Assembly (NCBI GenBank): GCA_945897465.1 | Contig: CAMDFK010000015.1 | Coordinates: 1-64,000, forward strand | DNA: 64,000 nucleotides | From: Limnohabitans sp. Rim8 | Lineage (GTDB): Bacteria; Pseudomonadota; Gammaproteobacteria; Burkholderiales; Burkholderiaceae_C | Direction of reading: 5' to 3' | Shown here: positions 47,429-56,264 of the stretch, piece after piece | Numbering within the stretch: position 1 is the first letter of the stretch | Layout: every line of letters begins with the position of its first letter | The notes under the pieces: model-generated | Databases searched by the model: none | The model's input: only the letters and a program-made list of their open reading frames with translations | What the model was told of the DNA's origin: nothing | Position numbers and translations under genes: made by a program

Positions 47429-48581
47429 AGCCCTGACCCAAGATGCCCGTGCGCTGGCACGAGGCGAGATGACCGCGCCCGAAGCCGAAGTGGCGCGGCA
47501 GATGCAGATTTGCAATGGCTGCCGCTACTGCGAAGGCTTTTGTGCGGTGTTCCCAGCCATGACCCGGCGCTTGGAGTTTGGCAAAGCCGACATCCATTAC
47601 ATGGCCAACCTGTGCCACAACTGCGGTGCGTGTTTGCACGCTTGCCAGTACGCGCCGCCGCACGACTTTGCCATCAACGTGCCCAAGGCCATGGCGCAGG
47701 TGCGTGGGCAGACCTTTGCCGATTACGCTTGGCCCCCCGCTTTGGGCAGCTTGTACCAACGCAATGGCCTGACCTTGTCGGTTGCGCTCGCTTTGGGCTT
47801 GGCGCTGTTTTTAGCATTGGCCATGCTGCGCCAGGGCACCTTGTGGTCATCGCCTGTAGAGGGTGGTTTTTATGCAGTGTTTCCCCACAACTTGATGGTG
47901 AGTTTGTTTGCACCCATCTTCTTGTTTGCTGTTTTGGCGCTGGCAATGGGCGTCATGCGCTTTTGGCGTGATGTGACACCTGCCACCAGCGGGGCCGATT
48001 TGACGTCGCCTGCCGCAGCCGAGGCCGCACACGCTGCGCTGAAACTGAAGTACCTAGACGGTGGCCACGGCGAAGGTTGCCACAACGAAGATGACGCCTG
48101 GACACACGCCCGCAGGCGCTACCACCACCTGACGTTTTACGGTTTCATGCTGTGTTTTGCCGCCACCAGTGTGGCCACGCTGTACCACTATGTGTTGGGT
48201 TGGCCCGCACCTTATGACTTGACGACCTTGCCCAAGTTGCTGGGCGTCATTGGCGGTGTCAGCTTGACGGTGGGCACAGCAGGTTTGTGGCGCTTGAACC
48301 TGCGCCGCCACCCAGACCACGGCGACGCGGCGCAAAAGCCCATGGACCGCGGCTTCATTGCCTTGTTGTTCTTGGTCAGCGTGACGGGTTTGCTCTTGTG
48401 GCTGCTGGGCCAAACGGCGGCCATGCCGCTGATGTTGGCAGTGCACTTGGGCGCGGTGATGGCTTTGTTTTTGACGCTGCCCTACGGCAAGTTTGCGCAC
48501 GGCGTTTTCCGCACGGCGGCTTTGCTGCGCTTTGCCATTGAAAAGCGCCAACCCAACCGCTTGGGGCTGAGCGGCGACTGA
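47415..48581 (+). CDS. tcuB: TcuB (CitB-type) membrane iron-sulfur electron carrier
   Basis: A 388-residue protein that reoxidises the TcuA flavin and passes electrons to the quinone pool. Two 4Fe-4S motifs lie near the N-terminus: [11 protein letters not shown] (about 33-43) and [12 protein letters not shown] (about 72-83). The rest has about six transmembrane helices with conserved His ([27 protein letters not shown]) suited to heme. AAGGAG precedes the ATG at 47415, which lies within the end of tcuA, so the pair is translationally coupled. A terminator follows. Confidence 0.9.
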   Translation: MQTLEALTQDARALARGEMTAPEAEVARQMQICNGCRYCEGFCAVFPAMTRRLEFGKADIHYMANLCHNCGACLHACQYAPPHDFAINVPKAMAQVRGQTFADYAWPPALGSLYQRNGLTLSVALALGLALFLALAMLRQGTLWSSPVEGGFYAVFPHNLMVSLFAPIFLFAVLALAMGVMRFWRDVTPATSGADLTSPAAAEAAHAALKLKYLDGGHGEGCHNEDDAWTHARRRYHHLTFYGFMLCFAATSVATLYHYVLGWPAPYDLTTLPKLLGVIGGVSLTVGTAGLWRLNLRRHPDHGDAAQKPMDRGFIALLFLVSVTGLLLWLLGQTAAMPLMLAVHLGAVMALFLTLPYGKFAHGVFRTAALLRFAIEKRQPNRLGLSGD

Positions 48582-48633
48582 GGCAAAAGGGTAAACCCCC
48601 ATTTATGGGTGGGTGAAGTTCGGAACACAATCT

Positions 48634-48660
48634 AAAAAGCCCTCAGTTGGGGGCTTTTTG
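48634..48660. terminator. Intrinsic terminator after tcuB
   Basis: AAAAAGCCC and GGGCTTTTT form a nine-base stem around an eight-base loop, 53 bases after the tcuB stop. It separates the tcu transcript from the ABC importer and, with its A-tract, could act in both directions. Confidence 0.88.
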
Positions 48661-48682
48661 ATCGTTTTGCCAGGAGTTTTTC

Positions 48683-49867
48683 ATGCGTATTCCTCTTATT
48701 CAGAGTTTGTTGACGGCCTCAGTTTTGGCGGCTTTGGCTGGAACGCCTGCTTGGGCGGCTGACAAAGTCAAAGTCGGCTTTGTCAGCACACTGTCCGGTC
48801 CCTCTGCAGCCTTGGGCGTTGACATTCGGGATGCCTTCATGCTGGCTGTGAAACTCAATGGCGGCAAGCTGGGTGGATTACCGGCGGAAGTGTCGATCTC
48901 CGATGACCAATTCAAACCCGATGTGGGCAAGCAGCTGTTTGAGCGCTATGTCAAGCGCGACAAGGTCGATTTTCTGACGGGCGTGGTGTTTTCCAACATC
49001 ATGCTGGCCGGTTTGCCTGAGGCGGTGAATGGTAAAACCATTTACCTCAGCCCCAATGCAGCTCCTTCGCCCATTGCAGGTTCACAATGCACGCCTTATT
49101 TCTTTGCCGTGTCTTGGCCTAACGATGCCTACCATGAGGCGGCTGGCCAGTACGCCACCAATTTGAAGGTCAAGTCGGCTTACCTCTTGGCACCCAACTA
49201 CCAGGCTGGCAAGGATTCTTTGGCTGGCTTCAAGCGATTTTACAAAGGCAATGTCTCTGGCGAGGTCTACACCAAATTGGGGCAACTCGATTACTCCGCT
49301 GAATTGGCTGAGATTCGTGCCGCCAAGCCCGAAGTGGTTTACACCTTCTTGCCTGGGGGCATGGGCATCAACTTCATCAAGCAGTTCATGGCGGCAGGTC
49401 TGAACAAGGACATCCGTTTGATTCAACCCGGTTTTGGTGCAGACCAGGACGTGATCCGGGCGGTGGGCAATGACATGCTGGGTGTTTTTGATACATCGCA
49501 CTGGGCCATGGACCTGCCCAACGAGGCCAACAAAAAATTTGTGGCTGAATTCGAGAAAGAATACAAACGGCTGCCCACCTTGTATGCATCCCAAGGCTAC
49601 GACACTGCGATGTTGATCGATGCCGCTGTGCGGGCGGCCAACGGCAAAATCGAGGACAAAGAGGCGATGATCAAAACCCTCAAATCGGTCAAGTTCAACT
49701 CCGTGCGCGGTGAATTCCGTTTCAACACCAACCATTACCCGGTTCAGAACTATTACCTCCGTGAGATTGTCAAGGACGGCCAGGGTCGACTCGTCAACCG
49801 GATCGTTGGACAACCGATTCTGACCAATCATGGCGATGCCTATGTCAAAGACTGCCCCATGAAGTAA
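48683..49867 (+). CDS. ABC transporter substrate-binding protein (branched-chain amino acid type)
   Basis: Periplasmic binding protein of 394 residues. The signal peptide MRIPLIQSLLTASVLAALAG ends at an Ala-x-Ala site (AWA) near residue 25. The mature start VKVGFVSTLSGPSAALGVDI is typical of the LivJ-type family; SPNAAPSPIAGSQCTPYFF and QGYDTAMLIDAAVRAANG are conserved. Family members near oxygenase genes often bind aromatic acids rather than amino acids. CAGGAG precedes the ATG. It is the first of five importer genes. Confidence 0.93.
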   Translation: MRIPLIQSLLTASVLAALAGTPAWAADKVKVGFVSTLSGPSAALGVDIRDAFMLAVKLNGGKLGGLPAEVSISDDQFKPDVGKQLFERYVKRDKVDFLTGVVFSNIMLAGLPEAVNGKTIYLSPNAAPSPIAGSQCTPYFFAVSWPNDAYHEAAGQYATNLKVKSAYLLAPNYQAGKDSLAGFKRFYKGNVSGEVYTKLGQLDYSAELAEIRAAKPEVVYTFLPGGMGINFIKQFMAAGLNKDIRLIQPGFGADQDVIRAVGNDMLGVFDTSHWAMDLPNEANKKFVAEFEKEYKRLPTLYASQGYDTAMLIDAAVRAANGKIEDKEAMIKTLKSVKFNSVRGEFRFNTNHYPVQNYYLREIVKDGQGRLVNRIVGQPILTNHGDAYVKDCPMK

Positions 49868-49885
49868 GGACCGTTCGCACTATTC

Positions 49886-50800
49886 ATGACTGGTATTTTG
49901 ATGTTGGAGCAGGCCTTGAATGGCCTGCAGTTCGGTTTGATGTTGTTCCTGCTGGCCTCCGGTTTAACGCTGGTCTTTGGCATCATGGACATGATCAATT
50001 TGGCCCATGGTGCCCTCTACATGGTGGGTGCCTTTTTCACGGCCTGGTTGGTTCAGACAACACAGTCCTTTTGGCTTGGCGTGCTTTTGGCCGTGCTGCT
50101 CACAGCCGTGGTGGGCATGGTTTTGGAGGCGGCCCTGCTGCGAACGCTTTACGCCCGCGACCACCTCTCACAGGTACTGGCCACTTTTGCCCTGATTTTG
50201 ATCATCAACGAGTCCGTGCGCATGATCTGGGGCTCTGATCTGGCACTGTCCCCGCCGCCGGGTCTGACCGGGCCGATCGAGCTGGTGCCTGGTTTGTTCT
50301 ACCCCAGTTACCGATTGGTCATCATCGCTGTGGGACTGGGCATTGCCTTGATCTTGTATTTGCTGGTCACGCGCACACGCATGGGGGCTTGGGTTCGCGC
50401 CGGGGCAACGAATCGTGAGATGGCCATGGCCATGGGCATCAACATCCGCAGTTTGTTCACCGGTGTATTTGGCATAGGCGCGGCCTTGTGCGCTGTGGCG
50501 GGTGCCATGCTGGGGCCGCTGCTGGCGGTGCAGGTGGGCATGGGCGAGAACATCCTGATTTTGGCTTTTGTGGTCATTGTGATCGGGGGCATTGGCTCGG
50601 TCTGGGGTGCTTTTGTGGGGGCCATTTTGGTGGGCTTTGTGGACACGCTGGGCCGAACTTTGCTGCCTTTGATCTTTCGCGAAATTTTCTCACCTCAGTT
50701 TGCCAGTGCGGCCGGGCCTGCGGTGGCCTCGATTGCGGTCTATTTGCTGATGGCCGTTGTTTTGTTTGTTCGTCCTCAGGGACTTTTTTCCGGTCGTTGA
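49886..50800 (+). CDS. ABC transporter permease, LivH type
   Basis: A 304-residue inner-membrane permease with eight or so transmembrane helices. The conserved start LNGLQFGLMLFLLASGLTLVFGIMDMINLAHGALYM (core GLTLVFGIMDMINLAHGA, about 25-42) and the EAA-like region MGINIRSLFTGVFGIGAAL near 190 identify the HAAT LivH subfamily. It is 18 bases after the binding-protein gene and 12 before the second permease gene. Confidence 0.94.
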   Translation: MTGILMLEQALNGLQFGLMLFLLASGLTLVFGIMDMINLAHGALYMVGAFFTAWLVQTTQSFWLGVLLAVLLTAVVGMVLEAALLRTLYARDHLSQVLATFALILIINESVRMIWGSDLALSPPPGLTGPIELVPGLFYPSYRLVIIAVGLGIALILYLLVTRTRMGAWVRAGATNREMAMAMGINIRSLFTGVFGIGAALCAVAGAMLGPLLAVQVGMGENILILAFVVIVIGGIGSVWGAFVGAILVGFVDTLGRTLLPLIFREIFSPQFASAAGPAVASIAVYLLMAVVLFVRPQGLFSGR

Positions 50801-50812
50801 AGCAGGCTTGCC

Positions 50813-51769
50813 ATGAACCACAAAACACCGGTCTGGGTTTGGGCGATTGTGCTGGCGGTGGCCATCGCTTTGCCTTTGGTCCTGCATGCGCAGGGCATGG
50901 ACTTTTACGTCAGCATGCTCAGCCGCATGATGATCTACGGCCTGGCCGCCTGCAGCCTGAACCTGATTTTGGGTTACGGGGGCCTGGTGTCCTTTGGGCA
51001 TGCGGCCTTTTTGGGGATCGGGGCTTACGCAGTGGGCATACTGATCACCGAAGGCTTCACCAATGGCTGGGTGGGTTTCGCCATCGCGATGGGTTTGTCA
51101 GCTTTGGTGGCCGCCATCATTGGGGCCATTTCGCTGCGCACACGGGGTGTTTATTTCATCATGATCACCCTGGCTTTTGCACAGATGATTTTTTACTTGG
51201 TCAATTCCATCAAGGCCTATGGGGGCGACGAAGGCTTGAACATCAAACAGCGCTCCGATTTCGGTTTGGGACTGGATCTGAAAAACGATGTGACTTTTTA
51301 CTTCGTGGTCCTGTTTGTGCTCGTGCTGAGTTTGGTGCTGATTTCCCGCATCATGTCCTCGCGTTTTGGCCGGGTGATTTTGGCAATCCGCGATGACGAT
51401 GTGCGCGTTGATGCCATCGGTTTTGCGTCTTACCGTTACAAGTGGGTATTGTTTGTGATTGCGGGTACTTTGGGGGGCTTGGCTGGGGCCTTGATGGTCA
51501 ACCACCAAAATTACGTCAGCCCGAACTTGATGCACTGGACCCAATCGGGCATCCTGATGGTCATGGTCATTTTGGGCGGTGTGGGCACGCTCACAGGCGG
51601 TTTATGGGGCGCTTTGGTGTTGCTGATCGTGGAAGATGTGCTGGCCGAGTACACCGTGCATTGGCAGTTTTATGTGGGCTGGTTCCTGCTGGCCGTGGTC
51701 TTGTTGGCCCCTCAGGGTTTGGCGGGTTTGCTCAGGCGAAAAACAGCCCGTCAAGGAGGGCGATCATGA
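50813..51769 (+). CDS. ABC transporter permease, LivM type
   Basis: A 318-residue permease partner of the preceding protein. RMMIYGLAACSLNLILGYGG (about 37-56) and LVSFGHAAFLGIGAY match the LivM subfamily; AIRDDDVRVDAIGFASYRYK near 195 is the ATPase-coupling loop. The C-terminus has FYVGWFLLAVVLLAPQGLAG. It overlaps the next gene by four bases. Confidence 0.94.
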   Translation: MNHKTPVWVWAIVLAVAIALPLVLHAQGMDFYVSMLSRMMIYGLAACSLNLILGYGGLVSFGHAAFLGIGAYAVGILITEGFTNGWVGFAIAMGLSALVAAIIGAISLRTRGVYFIMITLAFAQMIFYLVNSIKAYGGDEGLNIKQRSDFGLGLDLKNDVTFYFVVLFVLVLSLVLISRIMSSRFGRVILAIRDDDVRVDAIGFASYRYKWVLFVIAGTLGGLAGALMVNHQNYVSPNLMHWTQSGILMVMVILGGVGTLTGGLWGALVLLIVEDVLAEYTVHWQFYVGWFLLAVVLLAPQGLAGLLRRKTARQGGRS

Positions 51770-52521
51770 GCGCGCAGGCCTTGCTTCAGGTCAATGATCT
51801 GGTCAAGCAGTTTGGGGCCTTGCGCGCAACTGACCATGTCACACTGGACGTGCAGTCGGGAGAAATCCACGCGCTGATTGGCCCCAATGGGGCGGGTAAG
51901 ACCAGTTTGGTGGCGCAGTTGTCTGGGCACCTGCCCAGCGACCAGGGTCAGATTTTTTTCGATGGTCAGGACATCACCGCCATGCCCACGCACGAGCGTG
52001 TGAAACGCGGTTTGGCCCGATCCTTTCAGATCACTCGTTTGTTCAAGTCTTTCACAGTGCTGGACAACGTGGCCTTGTCCGTGCAGGCCCGTAGCGGGCA
52101 CAGTTTTTCTTTTTGGCGCCCGGTGCGCTCAGAAAAGGACTTGGTGGATCAGGCCATGGCCGTGCTTCAGGATTTGGGTCTGAGGGACCGTGCGCAGGAC
52201 CCGGCCAGTGAACTCTCACACGGCGAGCAACGTGTGTTGGAGTTGGGCTTGGCCGTGGCCACACAGCCCAAATTGTTGTTACTCGACGAGCCCATGGCCG
52301 GTGCCGGTCCGGTGGAGTCTGAACGCATCGTGAAACTGATTCAGCAACTGCGCAGGCAAGTGTCAATTTTGTTGATTGAGCACGACATGGACGCGGTGTT
52401 CAGACTGGCCGACCGCATTTCGGTGTTGGTCAATGGCGCATTGATTGCCACCGGCACACCAGAGGCGATTCGGAACAACCCGCAGGTCATTGCCGCCTAT
52501 CTGGGTGAGGAGCACGCATGA
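51766..52521 (+). CDS. ABC transporter ATPase, LivG type
   Basis: A 251-residue ATPase subunit. Walker A is GPNGAGKTSL (about 38-47), the signature ELSHGEQRVLELG (about 148-160, SHGEQ instead of SGGQ) and Walker B LLLLDEPMAGAG (about 170). The LivG-specific RSFQITRLFKSFTVLDNV is present. AAGGAGGG precedes the ATG at 51766. The frame is open upstream inside the permease gene but that part is non-coding. Confidence 0.95.
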   Translation: MSAQALLQVNDLVKQFGALRATDHVTLDVQSGEIHALIGPNGAGKTSLVAQLSGHLPSDQGQIFFDGQDITAMPTHERVKRGLARSFQITRLFKSFTVLDNVALSVQARSGHSFSFWRPVRSEKDLVDQAMAVLQDLGLRDRAQDPASELSHGEQRVLELGLAVATQPKLLLLDEPMAGAGPVESERIVKLIQQLRRQVSILLIEHDMDAVFRLADRISVLVNGALIATGTPEAIRNNPQVIAAYLGEEHA

Positions 52522-53225
52522 GCTTGCTGCAAGTGCGCGATGTCCAGGCCGCATATGGTGAAAGCCAGGTCCTGTTTGGCATGGATATGAGCCTGCAGCC
52601 AGGCGAGGTGATGGGCTTGCTGGGCCGCAATGGTATGGGCAAGACGACTTTGATCCGCAGCATTTTGGGGCTGAAATCGGTCCGGTCTGGACAGGTGGTG
52701 TTCGATGGCTGCGACATCACCAACCAGGCCGCTGACCGGGTGGCGCGCTTGGGCCTGGCGGTGGTGCCTGAGGGGCGGCAGGTGTTCCCCAATTTATCGG
52801 TGGACGAACACCTGACGGCCTTTGCAAGCAACCGCCACCAAAGCCGCACGCCTTGGACGCCTGATCGTGTCTATGCATTGTTTCCCAGATTGGCCGAACG
52901 CCGGGTCAATATGGGCGCGCAGTTGTCGGGCGGGGAGCAGCAAATGCTGGCCATCGGCCGGGCATTGGTCACCAATCCGCGGCTGATGATTCTGGACGAG
53001 GCGACTGAAGGCCTGGCACCGTTGATTCGCGAGGAAATTTGGCGCTGTTTGCGTTTGCTGCGAGAAGAGGGCCAAACCTTGATCGTGGTGGACAAATATG
53101 TCAATCGGCTGGTGGACATTGCCGACCACCATGTGATCGTGGAGCGCGGTCAGGTGGCCTGGGCGGGTGACTCACAAGCCCTCAAGGACAACCGCCAGTT
53201 GTGGACGCGTTACTTGGGCGTCTGA
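52518..53225 (+). CDS. ABC transporter ATPase, LivF type
   Basis: A 235-residue ATPase, last gene of the importer operon. Walker A is GRNGMGKTTLIRSI (about 35-48), signature LSGGEQQMLAIGRAL (about 136-150) and Walker B LMILDEATEGLAP (about 157). It overlaps the LivG-type gene by four bases (ATGA). It is convergent with the LysR gene, 29 bases away. Confidence 0.95.
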   Translation: MSLLQVRDVQAAYGESQVLFGMDMSLQPGEVMGLLGRNGMGKTTLIRSILGLKSVRSGQVVFDGCDITNQAADRVARLGLAVVPEGRQVFPNLSVDEHLTAFASNRHQSRTPWTPDRVYALFPRLAERRVNMGAQLSGGEQQMLAIGRALVTNPRLMILDEATEGLAPLIREEIWRCLRLLREEGQTLIVVDKYVNRLVDIADHHVIVERGQVAWAGDSQALKDNRQLWTRYLGV

Positions 53226-53254
53226 CACAGAGCGGGTGAAGTTGGGCGAGAAGC

Positions 53255-54154
53255 TCAGAATGCCTTGGCCACTGACTTGACCGCCGCCAGCAGCAATTGA
53301 CTGGCTGGGCTCATGGAGCCCTTGCGCCTGCGTGTGATGCCCACTTGACGCGCCCATTGGTTGCCTGTGGCTTGCAGAGGCTGAAGCTGACCTGCACGGA
53401 CTTCCCAATAGATCAACTCTGTGGGGATGAAGGTGAGGGCGTCGCTTTGCATCACCATGGACTTCATCAGCACGGTGGAGGTGGTCTCGACCTGAGCCAC
53501 AGGCGGCTCCAGCCCATGCTCGGCAAAGTAGTCGTCAAACGCCAAACGCTCGAGTTCGCGCTGGCGAGGCAGCACCCAAGGGTATAGGGTGAGCATGTTG
53601 GGGCTGACCACTTTGAGTTGTGTCAGGGGGTGGCCAGCGCGGGCCACCACCGTGGCCGTTTCGGTCAGCAGGGCCTCGTGGCTCAGGTCACTGTCGGTGG
53701 CGCGCGCGGGCACCGAGGACAATGCGAAATCCACCTCGCCTTGCTTGACCCATGGCATCAGGGCCTCGTTGAGCCCATACAAGACAGTCACCTGGATGTC
53801 CGGATTTTTTTGAGCCAAGGCCTGCAGGGCCAAAGGCAGCAAGCGGGTGGCCTCGGTAGGGCCACAGCCCATCAGCACGTGGCCGCGCTGGGCTCCGCGC
53901 ATGGCTTGGATTTCGCCGATGGCATTGCGCATTTCTGCTTCGATCACTTGCCCGTGCTGCATCAGTGCCTGGCCAAAGGGGGTGACGCTCACGCCAAAAC
54001 GTCCGCGTTCAAGGAGGCGAACGCCCAAGGTCTTTTCGAGCGACTTGATGCTTTTGGACAGGGCCGGTTGTGAGATGTCCAGCCAAGCCGCCGCCTCGGT
54101 CAGGTTGCCGAAACGGGCAGCCGCCAGAAAGAGCTGAACTTTTCGGTAATCCAT
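53255..54154 (-). CDS. LysR-family transcriptional regulator of the oxygenase genes
   Basis: A 299-residue regulator. The N-terminal helix-turn-helix is MDYRKVQLFLAAARFGNLTE then ISQPALSKSIKSLEKTLG; the effector domain begins near residue 92. It is transcribed divergently from the Rieske oxygenase genes with 102 bases between starts, the usual arrangement for a LysR activator and its target. The effector is probably the oxygenase substrate; this is inferred from position. Confidence 0.92.
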   Translation of the reverse strand: MDYRKVQLFLAAARFGNLTEAAAWLDISQPALSKSIKSLEKTLGVRLLERGRFGVSVTPFGQALMQHGQVIEAEMRNAIGEIQAMRGAQRGHVLMGCGPTEATRLLPLALQALAQKNPDIQVTVLYGLNEALMPWVKQGEVDFALSSVPARATDSDLSHEALLTETATVVARAGHPLTQLKVVSPNMLTLYPWVLPRQRELERLAFDDYFAEHGLEPPVAQVETTSTVLMKSMVMQSDALTFIPTELIYWEVRAGQLQPLQATGNQWARQVGITRRRKGSMSPASQLLLAAVKSVAKAF

Positions 54155-54194
54155 AACCTATGGTAATGGAAAAAGCATGACAGGTTGTAGGTCA
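54153..54194. promoter_or_regulatory. Candidate LysR binding region between the regulator and the oxygenase genes
   Basis: ATAACC-TAT-GGTAAT (54153-54167) is a near-perfect inverted repeat containing T-N11-A, but it overlaps the lysR start codon. TGAC-N9-GTCA (54178-54194) is a second repeat, 60-80 bases before the oxygenase start. Either could be bound by the regulator. Confidence 0.35.
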
Positions 54195-54256
54195 AGTCCT
54201 GGAGCTTTGTTAATTTGAGGGCTGTCACCCCACCTGAAGCCTGCCAAGGAGTTTTC

Positions 54257-55579
54257 ATGCAACCGATCGATTTGGCGAACCTGGTTCAACCGGACCGTGT
54301 TCATAAAAGTGTCTACACAGACCAAGCGCTGTTTGATCTGGAGATGGCGCAGATTTTTGAGAAAGCCTGGGTCTACTGCGGGCATGAATCCCAGGTCAAA
54401 GAGGTCGGTGATTACTTCACCCTGCAGATTGGCCGTCAGCCCATGGTCATGGTGCGCGATGTGGACCGCAGTGTGCGCGTGCTCTACAACCGCTGCCCGC
54501 ACCGGGGCGTGGCGTTGTGCGGGAACCAAAGTGGTAACACCGGCAAGGGTTTTGTCTGCTCGTACCACGCTTGGAGCTTTCACCTCAATGGCAAAGTCAA
54601 GGCCATACCGCTGGTCAAAGGCTACGAAGGCACCCGCATGCACACCGACGATGCCGATTGCAGCATGGTGCCCGCTGCCCGTGTGGACAGCTACCGTGGC
54701 TTTGTGTTTGCCAGCTTGGCCAAAGAAGGCCCGAACCTGATCGACTTTTTGGGCGAGGCAAAAATAGCGTTTGACGACATGTGTGACCGATCACCCGTGG
54801 GCGAGGTCGAGGCCGTGCCGGTGTGCCACCGCGTGGTGCAGCATTCGAACTGGAAGTTCTTCATGGAAAACCAGCTCGATGCCCTGCACCCCTCGGTCAC
54901 GCACCAGTCCACCGGGGTTTCGGCCCGTCGCGTGGAGCAGCGCCTCAAGAAAGACACAGGCTCAGCCCCCTTGTTTTTTCATTACCTGTCGACTTTTGCC
55001 TCCAGCTTTGACCAGTGGGATTCGGTGCAGACAGTCAACTTCAAGTATGGCCACGGTATTTTGAAAGCCTACATGGGTCTGCGACCCACCGACCCGGACA
55101 CGGTCGAATACGAGGCCTTGATCAAGAAGGCTTATGGGGAAGAAAAGGGCGAGGAGTACCTGGCGCGCAGCATCCACCATGTGCTGATCTACCCCTATTT
55201 GTCGGTGCAGTCGCCCTTGCAGCAGCTGCGTTGCCTGCGCCCGATGGCGCCCAATAAGACGCTTTCCGAGATCTGGCATTTCCGGCTCAAGGGTGTGCCC
55301 GAGGCGATCTACGAGCGTTCGCTGTGGTACTTCAATCTGGTCAATTCGCCCGCTACCATGATCAACGCCGACGATTTGGAAAACTGGACCAAAGGTCAGC
55401 AAGGACTTGAATCCAATGGCGGAGAGTGGGTGAGTTTTCACCGCAACTACGGGGGCGACACCGAAAAAGATGGCGTGCTTTATTCCAACAACGGCACCAG
55501 TGAAGTGGTGATGCGCAATCAGTTCAAGGCCTGGGAGTCGTACATGCTCGCAGCCATTCAACCCACGGCCAAGGCCTGA
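54257..55579 (+). CDS. Rieske ring-hydroxylating oxygenase, alpha subunit
   Basis: Catalytic subunit (440 residues) of an aromatic ring-hydroxylating dioxygenase. The Rieske [2Fe-2S] motif is CPHRGVALCG ... CSYHAW (CxH at about 84, CxxH at about 104). The mononuclear iron site is in NWKFFMENQLDALHPSVTH (Asp and two His, about 198-216), with the third ligand Asp in NADDLENW (about 372). AAGGAG precedes the ATG at 54257. The substrate cannot be fixed from sequence; benzoate-, salicylate- or anthranilate-like acids are plausible. No ferredoxin or reductase gene is adjacent. Confidence 0.92.
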   Translation: MQPIDLANLVQPDRVHKSVYTDQALFDLEMAQIFEKAWVYCGHESQVKEVGDYFTLQIGRQPMVMVRDVDRSVRVLYNRCPHRGVALCGNQSGNTGKGFVCSYHAWSFHLNGKVKAIPLVKGYEGTRMHTDDADCSMVPAARVDSYRGFVFASLAKEGPNLIDFLGEAKIAFDDMCDRSPVGEVEAVPVCHRVVQHSNWKFFMENQLDALHPSVTHQSTGVSARRVEQRLKKDTGSAPLFFHYLSTFASSFDQWDSVQTVNFKYGHGILKAYMGLRPTDPDTVEYEALIKKAYGEEKGEEYLARSIHHVLIYPYLSVQSPLQQLRCLRPMAPNKTLSEIWHFRLKGVPEAIYERSLWYFNLVNSPATMINADDLENWTKGQQGLESNGGEWVSFHRNYGGDTEKDGVLYSNNGTSEVVMRNQFKAWESYMLAAIQPTAKA

Positions 55580-55595
55580 ACAGGAGTCATGATTC

Positions 55596-56222
55596 ATGCA
55601 ACCCAAAGAAGTCAAAGAGGCCCTGGGCACGGGTGTGGTGATCGAAGCCATCCAGTCCATGTCGGGTGCCGAATCCATCGCGCCAGATCACATGGGGCGT
55701 GGGCGCATGCCCAGCCAGGGCTACATTCCCAAAGCCATTGCGGTCGATTCAGGCTTGCGCCGCCAGGTTGAAGAATTGCTGTTCCATCAAGCGGCCCTGC
55801 TCGACAACAAGGCCTGGGGTGAATGGGCCGAGTTGTTCTGTGAGGACGGGGTGTACTGGATGCCGTCGACACCCTTGCAAACCGATTGGCGTCGTGAAGC
55901 CTCCATCTTTGCGGAAGACCGCTTGTTGATGGAGGTGCGCATGGGTCGTTTGCTGCACCCCAACGCCTGGTCGCAAGCTCCGCAATGGGGCACCAACCAC
56001 TTGGTGGGCAACATCGTGATCGAGGCGGCCACGCCCACCACGCTGGAGGTGTATTCGCGCTTTCAGATGATGGAGATGCGCCGTGACCAAGTGCGCCATT
56101 TTGGTGGCAGTTACCGCCACAGCCTCGTGCTGAAAGATGGGGTCTGGAAAATCTTGCTGCAGCGGGTGGACATGACCAACGGTCAGGCCGCTTACGATTA
56201 CGTGATCCAGGCTTGGGTGTAA
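55596..56222 (+). CDS. Ring-hydroxylating oxygenase, beta subunit
   Basis: Small subunit of 208 residues with the cystatin/SnoaL-like fold, 16 bases after the alpha gene. The core starts near residue 52 (RRQVEELLFHQAALLDNKAW); FCEDGVYWMPSTP and the C-terminal GVWKILLQRVDM are typical. About 45 residues at the N-terminus are extra compared with common beta subunits of about 160-170 residues. It stabilises the alpha3beta3 hexamer and has no catalytic residues. Confidence 0.92.
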   Translation: MQPKEVKEALGTGVVIEAIQSMSGAESIAPDHMGRGRMPSQGYIPKAIAVDSGLRRQVEELLFHQAALLDNKAWGEWAELFCEDGVYWMPSTPLQTDWRREASIFAEDRLLMEVRMGRLLHPNAWSQAPQWGTNHLVGNIVIEAATPTTLEVYSRFQMMEMRRDQVRHFGGSYRHSLVLKDGVWKILLQRVDMTNGQAAYDYVIQAWV

Positions 56223-56238
56223 ACCAGCAGACGCAGGT

Positions 56239-56257
56239 CAAAGTCTCGCAGACTTTG
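56239..56257. terminator. Perfect hairpin between convergent genes
   Basis: CAAAGTCT-CGC-AGACTTTG is an exact eight-base stem with a three-base loop in the 42-base gap between the oxygenase beta gene and mnmA, which converge. There is no T-tract, so it may be a stem that protects or ends both transcripts rather than a classic terminator. Confidence 0.45.
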
Positions 56258-56264
56258 TCTCGAC

